From NCBI GenBank assembly GCA_035380245.1, contig DAOSXA010000002.1, forward strand, positions 868,001 through 932,000: a stretch of 64,000 bases of DNA, read 5' to 3'. The stretch's first letter is position 1, and every line of letters begins with the position of its first letter. The stretch is from Candidatus Zixiibacteriota bacterium (lineage in GTDB: Bacteria; Zixibacteria; MSB-5A5; GN15; FEB-12). The position numbers and the translations under genes were made by a program. The notes under the pieces are model-generated. The model was not told the DNA's origin. It worked only from the letters and a program-made list of their open reading frames with translations, and searched no databases. Below, piece by piece: positions 17,049-25,520 of this stretch.

Positions 17049-18137
17049 ATGCATGCGCCGAGGCTAAACGTCTTTCTGTTGTTCATCCTGATGATCACTG
17101 CCGTACTGCTCACAAACGGTTGTTCCGATGACGATGACAACAACCCGGTGACACCCGCCGGGGAATGGTCCTGGTCGCCGCTGGGGGCGGGGCTGAACAA
17201 CACGGTCGTGACCGCCGGTGTCTATGACAACCTTCTGATTGTTGGAGGCTCTTTTACCACCGCCGGAGATACAGCCGCCACCCGTATCGCTTCCTGGAAC
17301 GGCTCGACCTGGGCTCCGCTGGGGTCCGGATTGGACAACGGCCCGATATGCTTCTCTCAATGGGACAATAAGCTCATAGTCGCGGGCAACTTCGTGACCG
17401 CCGGCGGGGTTACCGTAAATCACGTGGCCGCCTGGGACGGCTCGTCATGGCAAGCGCTTGGATCGGGCGTCGACGACGTCGCCAAGAGCCTGGCCGTCTA
17501 CGACAACAAGTTGTTCGTAGGAGGCAATTTCTCCTTCGCCGGTGATGTTCGTGTCGGCGGTATCGCATACTGGGACGGCTCTGCCTGGGCTCGACCCGGA
17601 ACCAATATGACGGGTCGTATCAACCAGTTGACAGTCTACGACAACAAGCTGATAGCGGCCGGATTTATGTCGCTTAATGAGGGTGCCTGGGCCGACCGCG
17701 TCGTCGCCTGGGACGGCTCTACCTGGTCATCGCTCGGAGCCGCAATGGACGGCGAGGTCTATTCATTCACCGTTTACGACGGGAAACTGATTGCGGGAGG
17801 TTTGTTCACCGTTGCCGGGGGAGTCAGTGCCGACAATCTTGCTGCCTGGGACGGCACCTCGTGGGCGCCTCTAGGACCCGGAATGGACAGTTCGGTCACT
17901 TCTCTTATCGTCTTTGACAACGAGCTTGTCGCTGCCGGATATTTTCCCGGGATTGGCGGTACGCCGTTCGATCATATCGCGACCTGGAATGGTTCCGCGT
18001 GGGATTCGTTGGGGACAGGAATTCAAAGCAGACCTTTTGCCTCGGCGATATACGACAACGACCTGGTGGTCGCCGGAACGATGACTTCAGCAGGCGATTC
18101 GACCGTCCAGAATATCGCGGCCTGGGGCCTGCACTAG
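17049..18137 (+). CDS. Lipoprotein with seven tandem repeats, probable beta-propeller
   Basis: 362 residues. An N-terminal hydrophobic signal ends in a lipobox-like LTNGC with Cys25, followed by a DDDDNN linker. The rest is seven repeats of about 40-45 residues, each with a core like 'VYDNKLIVGGNF', then 'TAGG', 'AAWDGSSW' and 'LGSG'. Seven such units suggest a seven-bladed propeller of the kelch/galactose-oxidase-like class common in FCB secreted proteins. It probably sits on a membrane surface after lipidation. No catalytic residues are evident, so binding or adhesion is a guess. GTAGGAGG upstream supports the ATG. No operon partner; the next gene is 470 bp away. Confidence 0.75.
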   Translation: MHAPRLNVFLLFILMITAVLLTNGCSDDDDNNPVTPAGEWSWSPLGAGLNNTVVTAGVYDNLLIVGGSFTTAGDTAATRIASWNGSTWAPLGSGLDNGPICFSQWDNKLIVAGNFVTAGGVTVNHVAAWDGSSWQALGSGVDDVAKSLAVYDNKLFVGGNFSFAGDVRVGGIAYWDGSAWARPGTNMTGRINQLTVYDNKLIAAGFMSLNEGAWADRVVAWDGSTWSSLGAAMDGEVYSFTVYDGKLIAGGLFTVAGGVSADNLAAWDGTSWAPLGPGMDSSVTSLIVFDNELVAAGYFPGIGGTPFDHIATWNGSAWDSLGTGIQSRPFASAIYDNDLVVAGTMTSAGDSTVQNIAAWGLH

Positions 18138-18286
18138 TTGATGAGCTTGGTGGCTCATGGGGCGGGCCCAGGGTTTTCAGTAGAGGACTCCCACTCGTTC
18201 CAGATGGCTTCATAACATCCAGATAGTACGGCATCACACTCCCCGCAAGTATGAACTGCCTTGGACAACCCCAGCCGGATATCAGA

Positions 18287-18311
18287 GGCCGGGATCGCGG
18301 GGATCCCGGCC
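18287..18311. repeat. R2-like hairpin, copy d
   Basis: GGCCGGGATCGCGGGGATCC followed by CGGCC: stem GGCCGGGATC / GATCCCGGCC with a 5-bp loop. On the minus strand the loop reads CCCCGCG, close to CCCCGTG of copy c, and the GGGATCCCCG core is the same. Confidence 0.55.
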
Positions 18312-18388
18312 TGCGGGCAGATATCACGGAAGACTGTCGTCGGGCAGAAGCGCCCGATGACACCTTGTACCGCAGTCTCACAGACACA

Positions 18389-18416
18389 GGGGCCGACGGG
18401 GACGTCGGCCGCCCAC
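18389..18416 (-). repeat. R2 hairpin repeat, copy e
   Basis: On the minus strand: GTGGGCGGCCGACGTCCCCG followed by TCGGCCCC. It matches copy a except for paired changes in the stem (GGCCGAC/GTCGGCC here, GGCAGAC/GTCTGCC there). Confidence 0.65.
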
Positions 18417-18610
18417 CAACACGGTTGGATTCTTCGCGAGGTCATTCATCGGATTCAGACAGGAAAGACTCCGCGGTTATACAGGGTTGTACAAAAAAGT
18501 CAACCGCCCACAGTAACACCACCGCCCCCAGTTTTAGTTTGACTTGATCCGCCGTCTCGGTCACTTTCGCAATAGAAGGTGTGAAACATAAACTGCGAGG
18601 CAATAAGCGA

Positions 18611-19417
18611 ATGAAATATAGATTGATGCTGCTCTCGGCGATGTTGCTGCTGACGATTATCCCCTCCGTCTCGGCGCAAAACGACAACATGGGCGGTGCA
18701 CAGACCTCGCTCTACGATGTTCCCCCGCGCTGGTTGATCGACATGCCGACCGCCGGCACTTTTCCCCGCGCTTACTTTGACATCGGTTTCCGCTTCTACC
18801 CGGGCGGCGGAGCGCTGGCCAACGCCGACATCGGCTTTTTCGACCGCATGAACATGGGTATCTCCTACGGCGGCCTGAAAATTATCTCGAACGGCGACGC
18901 CGACTGGAATCCCAATATCGAATTCAGCCTCCGCTTCCGGATCGTGGACGAAATGGAAGTATTCCCCGCCATCGCGGTCGGATTCACCTCCCAGGGTTTC
19001 GGCCCCTATCATTCCGAGTTGAAACGATACGCCTATAAGTCACGCGGCTTCTACGCCGTGGCCAGCCGCAGCTTTTTCTTCTACAACTGGACCTCCGGCT
19101 GGCACGGAGGGATCAACTATTCCATGGAATACGACGGCGACGATGATAAAAGCCTGAACTTCTTCGGCGGTATCGATCTTACTTTCAAATACAACCTGGC
19201 CCTCATGATGGAATTCGACGCCGCTCTCAACGACAACAAAACCGGCCTGACAGATAATTTCGGCGGCAAGGGGCGCGGCTATCTCAACATGGGCATCAAA
19301 TGGTTGTTCACCGAGAATCTCGAAATCGAGTTGTTATTGAAAGATCTGCTGGTCAATCGTCATGAATCGAGCACCTTCACACGGGCGGTCCGGCTGGTCT
19401 ATATCGACCGTTTCTGA
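18611..19417 (+). CDS. Outer-membrane beta-barrel protein, unknown function
   Basis: 268 residues from the ATG giving MKYRLMLLSAMLLLTIIPSV, a clear signal peptide. A GTG start 30 bp earlier would add a charged lead and is less likely. The mature protein alternates aromatic and glycine-rich strands ('YFDIGFRFYPGGGALANADI', 'GGIDLTFKYNLALMMEFDAAL', 'GRGYLNMGIKWLFTENLEIE') and ends in Phe, the outer-membrane barrel signature. About ten to twelve strands are plausible. The segment 'DMPTAGTFPRAYFDIG' resembles the start of uncharacterised FCB barrel proteins, but I cannot name the family. It stands alone between an intergenic repeat block and a bidirectional terminator. Confidence 0.72.
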   Translation: MKYRLMLLSAMLLLTIIPSVSAQNDNMGGAQTSLYDVPPRWLIDMPTAGTFPRAYFDIGFRFYPGGGALANADIGFFDRMNMGISYGGLKIISNGDADWNPNIEFSLRFRIVDEMEVFPAIAVGFTSQGFGPYHSELKRYAYKSRGFYAVASRSFFFYNWTSGWHGGINYSMEYDGDDDKSLNFFGGIDLTFKYNLALMMEFDAALNDNKTGLTDNFGGKGRGYLNMGIKWLFTENLEIELLLKDLLVNRHESSTFTRAVRLVYIDRF

Positions 19418-19443
19418 TACGGATAAATAATTCGCACCAACAG

Positions 19444-19473
19444 AAAGGCCGTCGGTGGTAGCCGACGGCCTTT
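19444..19473. terminator. Bidirectional intrinsic terminator
   Basis: AAAGGCCGTCGG and CCGACGGCCTTT form a perfect 12-bp stem around TGGTAG, between the convergent barrel and creatininase genes. The A/T ends serve both strands, although the T-runs are short. Confidence 0.75.
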
Positions 19474-19499
19474 CGTGCTGTAGTTAGTTCTCTCTTTAC

Positions 19500-20237
19500 T
19501 TACACGAGCCCGAATTTTTCCCAGCGTCCGAGGACTTCTTCGGCGAAATCCCCTACCATCCGGATAACCTTCTCTCGATATTGAATCGCCCGATTGTGAT
19601 CGAATTCGGGGAAGCCTTCGTTTTCCTTGTAAAGCAGAATCGTTCCCGGCACCGGATAGACATCGGCGCCCGGACGATAGTAGTAAGCCAGACCGGGATC
19701 ATAAGCCTCTTCATCGAGCAAAGCGGGATCGATAGCGTGCACCATAGCCGCTTCATCGGTTCCGGCATGCCCTCCGACATGGCCAAAAAACTCTTCCGTC
19801 ATTTTCTCGCAAAGCGTCCACCAATGGACGACACAGATATTCCCCTTACGATCACGATGGAACTCGTTGGCGATTTCTTTCAACACGCCGTTATTGCCGC
19901 CGTGGCCGTTCATCAGGATGACGTTGCGAAAGCCGCTGTCGGCCATCGAGTCGAGGACATCGCGGACATACAAACCGAAATGCTCGGGCTTGATGGTCGA
20001 TCCGCCCGGATAACGATAAAGCGATTTGGTAATGCCGTAATTCACGGTCGGTGCGACCAGGGCGTTGATACGTTCGGCAATGCCCTCGGCTATCGTTTCC
20101 GGTATAATGTTGTCGGTACCGAGACAAGCGGAGCCGTGACCCTCGACCGTTCCCACCGGCAGAATCACTGTTTTAATTTTCTCGGGCACCAACTCCTGAA
20201 TCCTGAGCCAGTGCAACCGCTGTAGATGACGTTCCAC
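19500..20237 (-). CDS. Creatininase-family amidohydrolase
   Basis: 245 residues with the metal-binding signatures of the creatininase fold: 'LPVGTVEGHGSACLGTDNII', 'NGHGGNNGVLKEIA' and 'GGHAGTDEAAMV', each supplying His, Glu or Asp ligands. Relatives include creatinine amidohydrolase, the FAPy deformylase of riboflavin synthesis in archaea and the mycofactocin protease MftE. The sequence does not tell which. It begins with GTG directly after the stop of the DUF2064 gene, so the two form an operon, yet no cofactor-synthesis genes are near. Confidence 0.85.
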   Translation of the reverse strand: MERHLQRLHWLRIQELVPEKIKTVILPVGTVEGHGSACLGTDNIIPETIAEGIAERINALVAPTVNYGITKSLYRYPGGSTIKPEHFGLYVRDVLDSMADSGFRNVILMNGHGGNNGVLKEIANEFHRDRKGNICVVHWWTLCEKMTEEFFGHVGGHAGTDEAAMVHAIDPALLDEEAYDPGLAYYYRPGADVYPVPGTILLYKENEGFPEFDHNRAIQYREKVIRMVGDFAEEVLGRWEKFGLV

Positions 20238-20987
20238 TCAGCCTCCGTATTTGGAAAACATTCGTTCCATGGCGATTTCGGTCTCACGTGCGGTAAGATC
20301 ATCGCCTTCGAAACGGTATTGATTGATGTCGCGAACCATCATTTCCAGCTCATCGGGCGTCTCCACGGCATACCAGATTTCCAGTTCCGACCAGGCCAGC
20401 CCCTTCTCGGTGAAAGCATCGGCCACTTCGCTGTAGATCGACGGTGATTTCCAGTCGAATTCGGAGAGCTTAATCCGGGGGCTGCCGGTCATGCCGATGA
20501 CGTAATAACGTCCTTCGGGAGTCGGGCCGAATACGGCATCCGATTCCTTGAGCATCCTGAGTGCGGTCGCCATGGCAATGGGAGTGATGGTCGGGGTACG
20601 ACTACCGACAATCAGAACATTTTTATAACCGGCCTTGAAACAATCATCGAAAAGATGCTCGACTCTTACTCCCCAACGATCTTTGTTCTGTTCGAACGCT
20701 TCAAAATTCTGCTTATATGCAGCGGCCAGATTGCCGTTGAGTTTCTTCTTCAGGTAGTCGAGAATGATTTTAACGAATCTTTTACGGTCGGGATCATCGA
20801 TATAATAAAGCCTGACGTCGGCATCTTCTACTTGTAAAGCGTGGGTGATCGTATCGGTAATGAACGCCTGATGCATTATCCTCAAGTCGTCACCGCTAAT
20901 CGCGCCCAGGTCCATCGATGAGCCGTCTTCGAACGGTTCCTGTACGCAGATTGCGATCACCGACGGGTTTTTCTTTTTCCGTGGCAT
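20238..20987 (-). CDS. DUF2064-family GT-A-like nucleotidyl/glycosyltransferase
   Basis: 249 residues. 'KNVLIVGSRTPTITPIAMAT' and 'SDAVFGPTPEGRYYVIGM' match the core of DUF2064, the family related to CofC and small GT-A transferases, where the usual form is 'D(A)VLGPxxDGGYxLIGL'. The usual DGGY reads EGRY here, so activity may be altered. The N-terminus lacks the typical 'F.K.P..G..KTRL' activation loop; instead it has 'VQEPFEDGSSMDLGAISGD', so nucleotide specificity is unclear. A good promoter (TTGACT-N17-TATATT) precedes it. First gene of a two-gene unit with the creatininase. Confidence 0.65.
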   Translation of the reverse strand: MPRKKKNPSVIAICVQEPFEDGSSMDLGAISGDDLRIMHQAFITDTITHALQVEDADVRLYYIDDPDRKRFVKIILDYLKKKLNGNLAAAYKQNFEAFEQNKDRWGVRVEHLFDDCFKAGYKNVLIVGSRTPTITPIAMATALRMLKESDAVFGPTPEGRYYVIGMTGSPRIKLSEFDWKSPSIYSEVADAFTEKGLAWSELEIWYAVETPDELEMMVRDINQYRFEGDDLTARETEIAMERMFSKYGG

Positions 20988-21019
20988 AATACCCAGTTGT
21001 TATGGTTTCTTTTTCGGCC

Positions 21020-21048
21020 AATATAGGAGGCGCCCGGAAGCGAGTCAA
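21020..21048 (-). promoter_or_regulatory. Sigma-70-type promoter for the DUF2064-creatininase unit
   Basis: TTGACT, a 17-bp spacer and TATATT followed by GG, about 33 bp upstream of the ATG. Confidence 0.6.
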
Positions 21049-21099
21049 GCGGACGCCCTAAAAAACGTCAGGGATCATCCGCTTGTTAATAATGTGTAT

Positions 21100-23004
21100 C
21101 TATTTAATTTTCTGCAGTTCGGCAATCATATCATCGGATTCGACCACACCCTGAAGGATTCTGGCTACATTGCCGTTGGAATCGAGCAATAACACCGTTG
21201 GTAAAGAATACTGGCGTAGTCCGAAACGTTCCATGAAATCTTTCGTGATTTCGGTGTCGGCCGATTCCAGTTGGATTTTAAGCGGCACGAACCGGGCGGC
21301 TTCGCGAGCCACATCGGGATTGTTGAAAGTCTTCTTTTCGAGAACGCGGCAGTTGGCGCACCAGGTTGCCCAGGTGTCGATCAGCACCGGTTTGTGCTCG
21401 GCTTTGGCTCGCTCCAGACCGGCTTGAAGATTGTCGCTGAAAGGGATGAGATGAGTCGTTTCGTGTTGTGCCGTCGTACCCGCCGGGAGCCATTGTGATG
21501 CCGCCGGAAGAATGAATCCCCGGGTCAGCATAAGCCCGATCAGCAGGTAGCCGCCGATCAACAATGCGATCAAACCGAGGAATTTCTTTAAGCGGCCGAA
21601 GAAACCGACCTCGGCTGTCAGACGATCCAGACCACCGCCGAAAACCCCGAACGCCAGAAGTATCAGCGCCGTAACGAGTGCGGTCACGGTAGTGGGTATG
21701 ATCGTACGCAGGAAATAGACGGCCATGATGATCAGGACAAAGCCAAAGAACTTCTTAACCTGCTCCATCCAATCACCGGAGTTGGGCAATTTGGAAATAG
21801 CCGACGAAAAAGTACCGATGACCACAAACAACGTTCCCAGACCGAGCGCAAAAGTGAACAACACCAGGAAGCCTATTACCGGCGAACCGGACGTTGCGAC
21901 ATAAAGCAGAATACCCGCGACAAACGGTCCGACACAGGGAGATACAACCAGCGCCGCAACGATTCCCAGTACGATCGCTCCGGCGACACCGCCGCCGCCA
22001 CGCCGCGTACCGAGCTTCTGCCGCAAAGCCATCGGGACCTGTAACTCGTAAAGACCGAACATTGATAAAGCGAATATCACGAAAATCGCGGCAATACCTA
22101 TTACTACCGGCGTGCTGGCCAGCCAGGCGCCGAATACGCCGCCCACCAGCGATACGATCAGCCCCATGATACCGTACATCATCGCCATGGAACCGACATA
22201 GAACAGCGACAGCACGAAACCGCGCCCGACCGTTCGATCCTGTCCGGCAAAAATGCTGACCGTGATCGGAATCATCGGATAAGTGCAGGGAGAAAACGAG
22301 AGCAGTAAACCGGTGATGAAAGCCAATCCCAGGGCAATGATATATCCCCAGAATCCGTATTTATCGATCAGGCGCTGGAGGTCGTTGTCGCTTGTCGGCT
22401 CAGGCGCCGCCGGCATCTCAGAGGTCTCTTGAATCGGAGCCGCTTCGATGAAAAACTGCTCGTTGGCCGCCTCGCCGTCGTTGCCGATCGGAATGGCAAG
22501 TGTCAGTTCCGCCTCTTCCGGAGCTCGGCAGGTCTTGTCGTTGCAGGGCTGATAGGTAAAATGCAACGGAACGGTCACGTCCTCGACCGCGGAGGAATCG
22601 ATCGCGACTTTAAACGGAATCAGGATACGTTCGGAATAAACCGACATGTTGGTGTCGAGCAGAAACAGATCGCGCCCGACCGGGTGCACGATGCTGTGCG
22701 GTGTCGCCGCATCGGTGGAATCGAACGACAAGCGCGCCGGAATTAACCAATCCTGGTACGGTTCGGCTGAATTGACATGCCAGGGGGGCTCGATATCAAC
22801 CACCGCAACGGCATCAACCGTATCTCCGGGAGCAACGGCCGTACGGGACAAATAAACCTGTACCTGCACCACGGACTCAATCGGTTCGTCCGGAGATGAG
22901 CCAAAATCTATTTGCGCCTGGGCAGGGATAAGTCCCACCAGAGATACAAATAGAAAAGTCAGAACGATACGGGCGGGATGTTTCCGGCGAGAATCTTTAT
23001 TCAT
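21100..23004 (-). CDS. dsbD: Thiol:disulfide interchange protein DsbD
   Basis: 634 residues carrying electrons from cytoplasmic thioredoxin to periplasmic thiol proteins. A signal peptide is followed by the alpha domain (about 30-200), which has its Cys pair in 'YQPCNDKTCRAPEEAEL'. The eight-span beta domain has cysteines in 'SFSPCTYPMIPITVSIFAG' and 'LVVSPCVGPFVAGILLY'. The C-terminal thioredoxin-like gamma domain has 'TWATWCANCRVLEKKTF'. All three Cys pairs of the relay are present. I chose the ATG with AGGAAAGGATACG upstream; 39 upstream codons in frame are not conserved in character. A TTGACT/TATAAT promoter precedes it. Thioredoxin, its electron donor, is encoded 3 kb upstream on the same strand. 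Confidence 0.95.
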   Translation of the reverse strand: MNKDSRRKHPARIVLTFLFVSLVGLIPAQAQIDFGSSPDEPIESVVQVQVYLSRTAVAPGDTVDAVAVVDIEPPWHVNSAEPYQDWLIPARLSFDSTDAATPHSIVHPVGRDLFLLDTNMSVYSERILIPFKVAIDSSAVEDVTVPLHFTYQPCNDKTCRAPEEAELTLAIPIGNDGEAANEQFFIEAAPIQETSEMPAAPEPTSDNDLQRLIDKYGFWGYIIALGLAFITGLLLSFSPCTYPMIPITVSIFAGQDRTVGRGFVLSLFYVGSMAMMYGIMGLIVSLVGGVFGAWLASTPVVIGIAAIFVIFALSMFGLYELQVPMALRQKLGTRRGGGGVAGAIVLGIVAALVVSPCVGPFVAGILLYVATSGSPVIGFLVLFTFALGLGTLFVVIGTFSSAISKLPNSGDWMEQVKKFFGFVLIIMAVYFLRTIIPTTVTALVTALILLAFGVFGGGLDRLTAEVGFFGRLKKFLGLIALLIGGYLLIGLMLTRGFILPAASQWLPAGTTAQHETTHLIPFSDNLQAGLERAKAEHKPVLIDTWATWCANCRVLEKKTFNNPDVAREAARFVPLKIQLESADTEITKDFMERFGLRQYSLPTVLLLDSNGNVARILQGVVESDDMIAELQKIK

Positions 23005-23094
23005 CGTATCCTTTCCTCTTGATTGACCGAGGTCACAACGGTCAGAACACCTGTAATACTCACGAGGTGCCCGCAGGATCCCCGGCGAAGGCAT

Positions 23095-23121
23095 ATTATA
23101 CCTGAAACCGAGGAAAGTCAA
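23095..23121 (-). promoter_or_regulatory. Promoter for dsbD
   Basis: TTGACT and TATAAT separated by 15 bp (17 bp if the overlapping TAATAT is the -10), about 90 bp upstream of the ATG. Spacing is a little short. Confidence 0.45.
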
Positions 23122-23148
23122 TTTTCAACGAAAGGGGATTATTCGGAT

Positions 23149-24363
23149 CTATTTCTCATCCGATTTACCGCGTCCGGCTTCACGCGCCATCAGGCGCATC
23201 AGCTTCTCGGAATCGATTTTCGCGGCAATCAAATCAGCTACGCGATGAGCCAGTTCACGTGAGAATTGCTGGATAAAGGCGGTCACATCGTCCGGAGTGA
23301 GTTTCTCCAGTGTCTCCTCCCACTTGGACTCAGCGGCTGTTAACCGCTGTGATGAATGCTCGGATTCCACCAGGATCGATTCCGGTTCGTCATCGTGAAA
23401 CCGCTCGACCTCTTTTTTGAACTCATCGATAAACTTGCCGACGCCATCCTGTCGCTGATTGGGTTTGACGCCGGCCGGTTTTACCGGTTCAATCTGGTTC
23501 GAAGGATCATCCCAGTTGAGTTGACCGGAGTCATCAGGGGCCGCCGGCGGAGGAGCAACGGGAGCCGGTCCCGTTTTTTTCGAATCGGCCTGCATCTCAT
23601 TGACGAACCAGTTATAATCGTGCACTTGATCGATCGGATCCGGCGCCAGATTGGCGGTCGCAGCTATATTATACTGATCGATATCATCGAGAATTTCGAG
23701 CTTCTGTGAGGCTGAAAGATCCGGTTGCATTTGAGGAGTAGTCGGCTTTTGCACGATATCCGTGGCATCATCTCTTATCATTATCGACTCCACCCTTCCC
23801 GAGTCCTTCATCGCGGTATCGGTTTTGTCAACATGGAACGACTCCTGGGGAACCTTGGAGGCCTTGTTGCGACCGGTAAGGCTCGTTTTGTCCATCACTT
23901 CCGAAGACTCAACTTCAATGCGATCCAGCCCCAGAGCGGCATCTAGCAGGTCATCCCCGACCGCCGCACCCGCCAAAGGATTGGAGGTATCGGCCGCTGC
24001 GACCGGTGTCGCAGCTCCCGTGAACAATTTCACCCGATCGAGGAATTCCTGGGGATCGAACGGCACTCTCATGATCACTTCTTCCGGAAGACCTAAATCA
24101 TGTTGATCGCGCTGGGCCACCACGAGCAAAGGAATACTCTGAGTCACCTGATCGGCCTGAAGTTTCTCAAAGAACGGCCGCTGATTTTTATATAAGAGGT
24201 CCGCGCCGACAATCATCAATTCCGGACGAGAAAGCCCAACCACTTCCAGGGCCTTGTCGGGATTGGAAAGTGAGATGACTTCAAAGCCGTTTTGGCGAAG
24301 AACTGTTTCGGCAACGTTGCGAACGGTATCGGATTGGTCTACCAGGAGAACTCGTTTATGCAT
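23149..24363 (-). CDS. Protein with degenerate response-regulator receiver domain
   Basis: 404 residues. Residues 1-115 have the CheY-like fold ('RVLLVDQSDTVRNVAETVLR', 'SLSNPDKALEVV', 'RPELMIVGAD', 'MRVPFDPQEFLDRVK'). Key positions are altered: the acid pair is DQ, the phosphoacceptor aligns with Gly in 'LMIVGAD', the switch Thr/Ser is Ala in 'LLVVAQRD', and the conserved Lys before PFD is Val. Phosphorylation is therefore unlikely. The remaining 290 residues are a low-complexity, acidic, proline-bearing linker and a C-terminal helical part ('WEETLEKLTPDDVTAFIQQF', 'LAHRVADLIAAKIDSEKLM'). It ends 2 bp from the rhomboid gene start region and is transcribed after it. I do not recognise the C-terminal domain. 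Confidence 0.75.
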   Translation of the reverse strand: MHKRVLLVDQSDTVRNVAETVLRQNGFEVISLSNPDKALEVVGLSRPELMIVGADLLYKNQRPFFEKLQADQVTQSIPLLVVAQRDQHDLGLPEEVIMRVPFDPQEFLDRVKLFTGAATPVAAADTSNPLAGAAVGDDLLDAALGLDRIEVESSEVMDKTSLTGRNKASKVPQESFHVDKTDTAMKDSGRVESIMIRDDATDIVQKPTTPQMQPDLSASQKLEILDDIDQYNIAATANLAPDPIDQVHDYNWFVNEMQADSKKTGPAPVAPPPAAPDDSGQLNWDDPSNQIEPVKPAGVKPNQRQDGVGKFIDEFKKEVERFHDDEPESILVESEHSSQRLTAAESKWEETLEKLTPDDVTAFIQQFSRELAHRVADLIAAKIDSEKLMRLMAREAGRGKSDEK

Positions 24364-24365
24364 GG

Positions 24366-25196
24366 CTATCTCTGGTCGTTGGCTTTCTTGTTCGACAGTT
24401 TGGACGAGGCGTCTTCGAGAAACTGGCGCTCGGCCCGGGTCAAGTTCTCGAAGCCGACTTCGTTTATTTTGTCCAGAATTTCATCGACCCGTTTCATTGT
24501 ATCTTCGGCCTTTTGGCGGTTCTTCTGAAGTTTAGCCTCCTGTCGCTCGTATTTAACCCGGCGGAACCAGTTACCCAAACGCAACATCGACCAGTCCACA
24601 CGAGTATAAATCAGTCCGAACAGGGCTCCTCCGGCGTGCGCCCAGTGAGCGACATAGGGTCCGCCGAAAAGAAAACCGAGGATCATCATTCCAGGTATAG
24701 CATACTTCACTTTGATGGGAAACATAAAATATATGTACAGCATGCGGTGCGGGAACATCAGCCAATAAGCCACCAGAACACCATATATAGCCGCTGAAGC
24801 TCCCACCATCGGAATAGCCTGACCACTGCGCACGATCAAGGTCAGCGCCGCACCGGCCAGACCGGCCAGGATATAGAAACGTCCGAACCGGGCCGATCCC
24901 CAGGTCTGCTCTACTTCGCTGCCGAACATCCAGAGAGCGAACATATTAAATAGAATATGTCCAAAACCGGCATGCATGAACATATAGGTAAAAACCTGGT
25001 AGATCAGATTCGGGAAATCAGAGAAAAAACGGGCCGGAGTAAGACCTAGGATACTGGTGAGAGGTGGGTAAATCAGCCATAGAACGAACATGACCGAGTT
25101 CACCACCAGCATCATCTTTATGAAGGGCGGCAGAATACCGGGGCCAATGCGGTAACTCCGCGCCCCGGGGGCTTGATTGTACTGCGAAAACCTCAT
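24366..25196 (-). CDS. Rhomboid-family intramembrane serine protease
   Basis: 276 residues with a six-span rhomboid core. Landmarks: 'HAGFGHILFNMFALWMFGSE' (loop/TM2 with the HxxxN-type motif), the catalytic serine in 'VGASAAIYG' near residue 131 (GxSx), and the catalytic histidine in 'AHWAHAGGALFG' near residue 184. The C-terminal 80 residues form a charged cytosolic helix ending 'LTRAERQFLEDASSKLSNKK', seen in many bacterial rhomboids. Substrate is unknown. It is directly upstream of the degenerate receiver protein and likely co-transcribed with it, so the two may share a pathway. Confidence 0.9.
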   Translation of the reverse strand: MRFSQYNQAPGARSYRIGPGILPPFIKMMLVVNSVMFVLWLIYPPLTSILGLTPARFFSDFPNLIYQVFTYMFMHAGFGHILFNMFALWMFGSEVEQTWGSARFGRFYILAGLAGAALTLIVRSGQAIPMVGASAAIYGVLVAYWLMFPHRMLYIYFMFPIKVKYAIPGMMILGFLFGGPYVAHWAHAGGALFGLIYTRVDWSMLRLGNWFRRVKYERQEAKLQKNRQKAEDTMKRVDEILDKINEVGFENLTRAERQFLEDASSKLSNKKANDQR

Positions 25197-25338
25197 TATT
25201 GCTCTGTATCGGCATCGGGACCGGCGATGTTAGCGATCCCTTCTTCTCATCGGGATCGGACTGGTCGTCGGTCTCATCTATTGCCGCTTTCTGATTACGT
25301 CTTCGGTCTCTTGTCGAGACACCACATCCGATCAGCTT

Positions 25339-25431
25339 TCAACCGTCACTGAACTTCGGTAATACTCTGGTTACGAATAAAAACCACAATGTTACAAAAA
25401 TCACCAAAGTAATCAGGTTGTCAAGACCCAT
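25339..25431 (-). CDS. 30-residue predicted membrane peptide
   Basis: An ATG with a strong AGGAGAGAC ribosome-binding site opens a 30-codon frame encoding MGLDNLITLVIFVTLWFLFV followed by TRVLPKFSDG. It is a short acidic N-terminus, about 18 hydrophobic residues and a basic C-terminus, typical of single-span small proteins. A TATAAT box lies about 38 bp upstream. It is followed by the rhomboid gene on the same strand 142 bp later. It might be a rhomboid substrate or partner, but that is only proximity. It could also be a chance frame, though good start signals and a uniform hydrophobic core argue against that. Confidence 0.55.
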   Translation of the reverse strand: MGLDNLITLVIFVTLWFLFVTRVLPKFSDG

Positions 25432-25520
25432 GTCTCTCCTGTTTTCGCTTTAATCCCCACTTCTGCTAATTATACATAACACATCTACAGGGTCCGTTTA
25501 AAAAGTCAATCGGTCGGATT

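Larger units (their letters stand above)
18138..18610. other. Gap with two R2 hairpins
   Basis: About 470 bp with no gene I accept. It holds R2 copies d and e. A minus-strand open frame here has a plausible-looking acidic, Cys-containing C-terminal part but runs through both hairpins (see rejected items). The right end should hold the promoter of the barrel gene; a TTGACT at about 18540 lacks a good -10. Confidence 0.55.

Noticed and set aside
18155..18445. 96-codon minus-strand frame with Cys-containing acidic C-terminus
   Set aside because: It runs through two R2 hairpins and has no ribosome-binding site or recognisable family; the second half looks slightly protein-like, so a decayed gene remnant remains possible.
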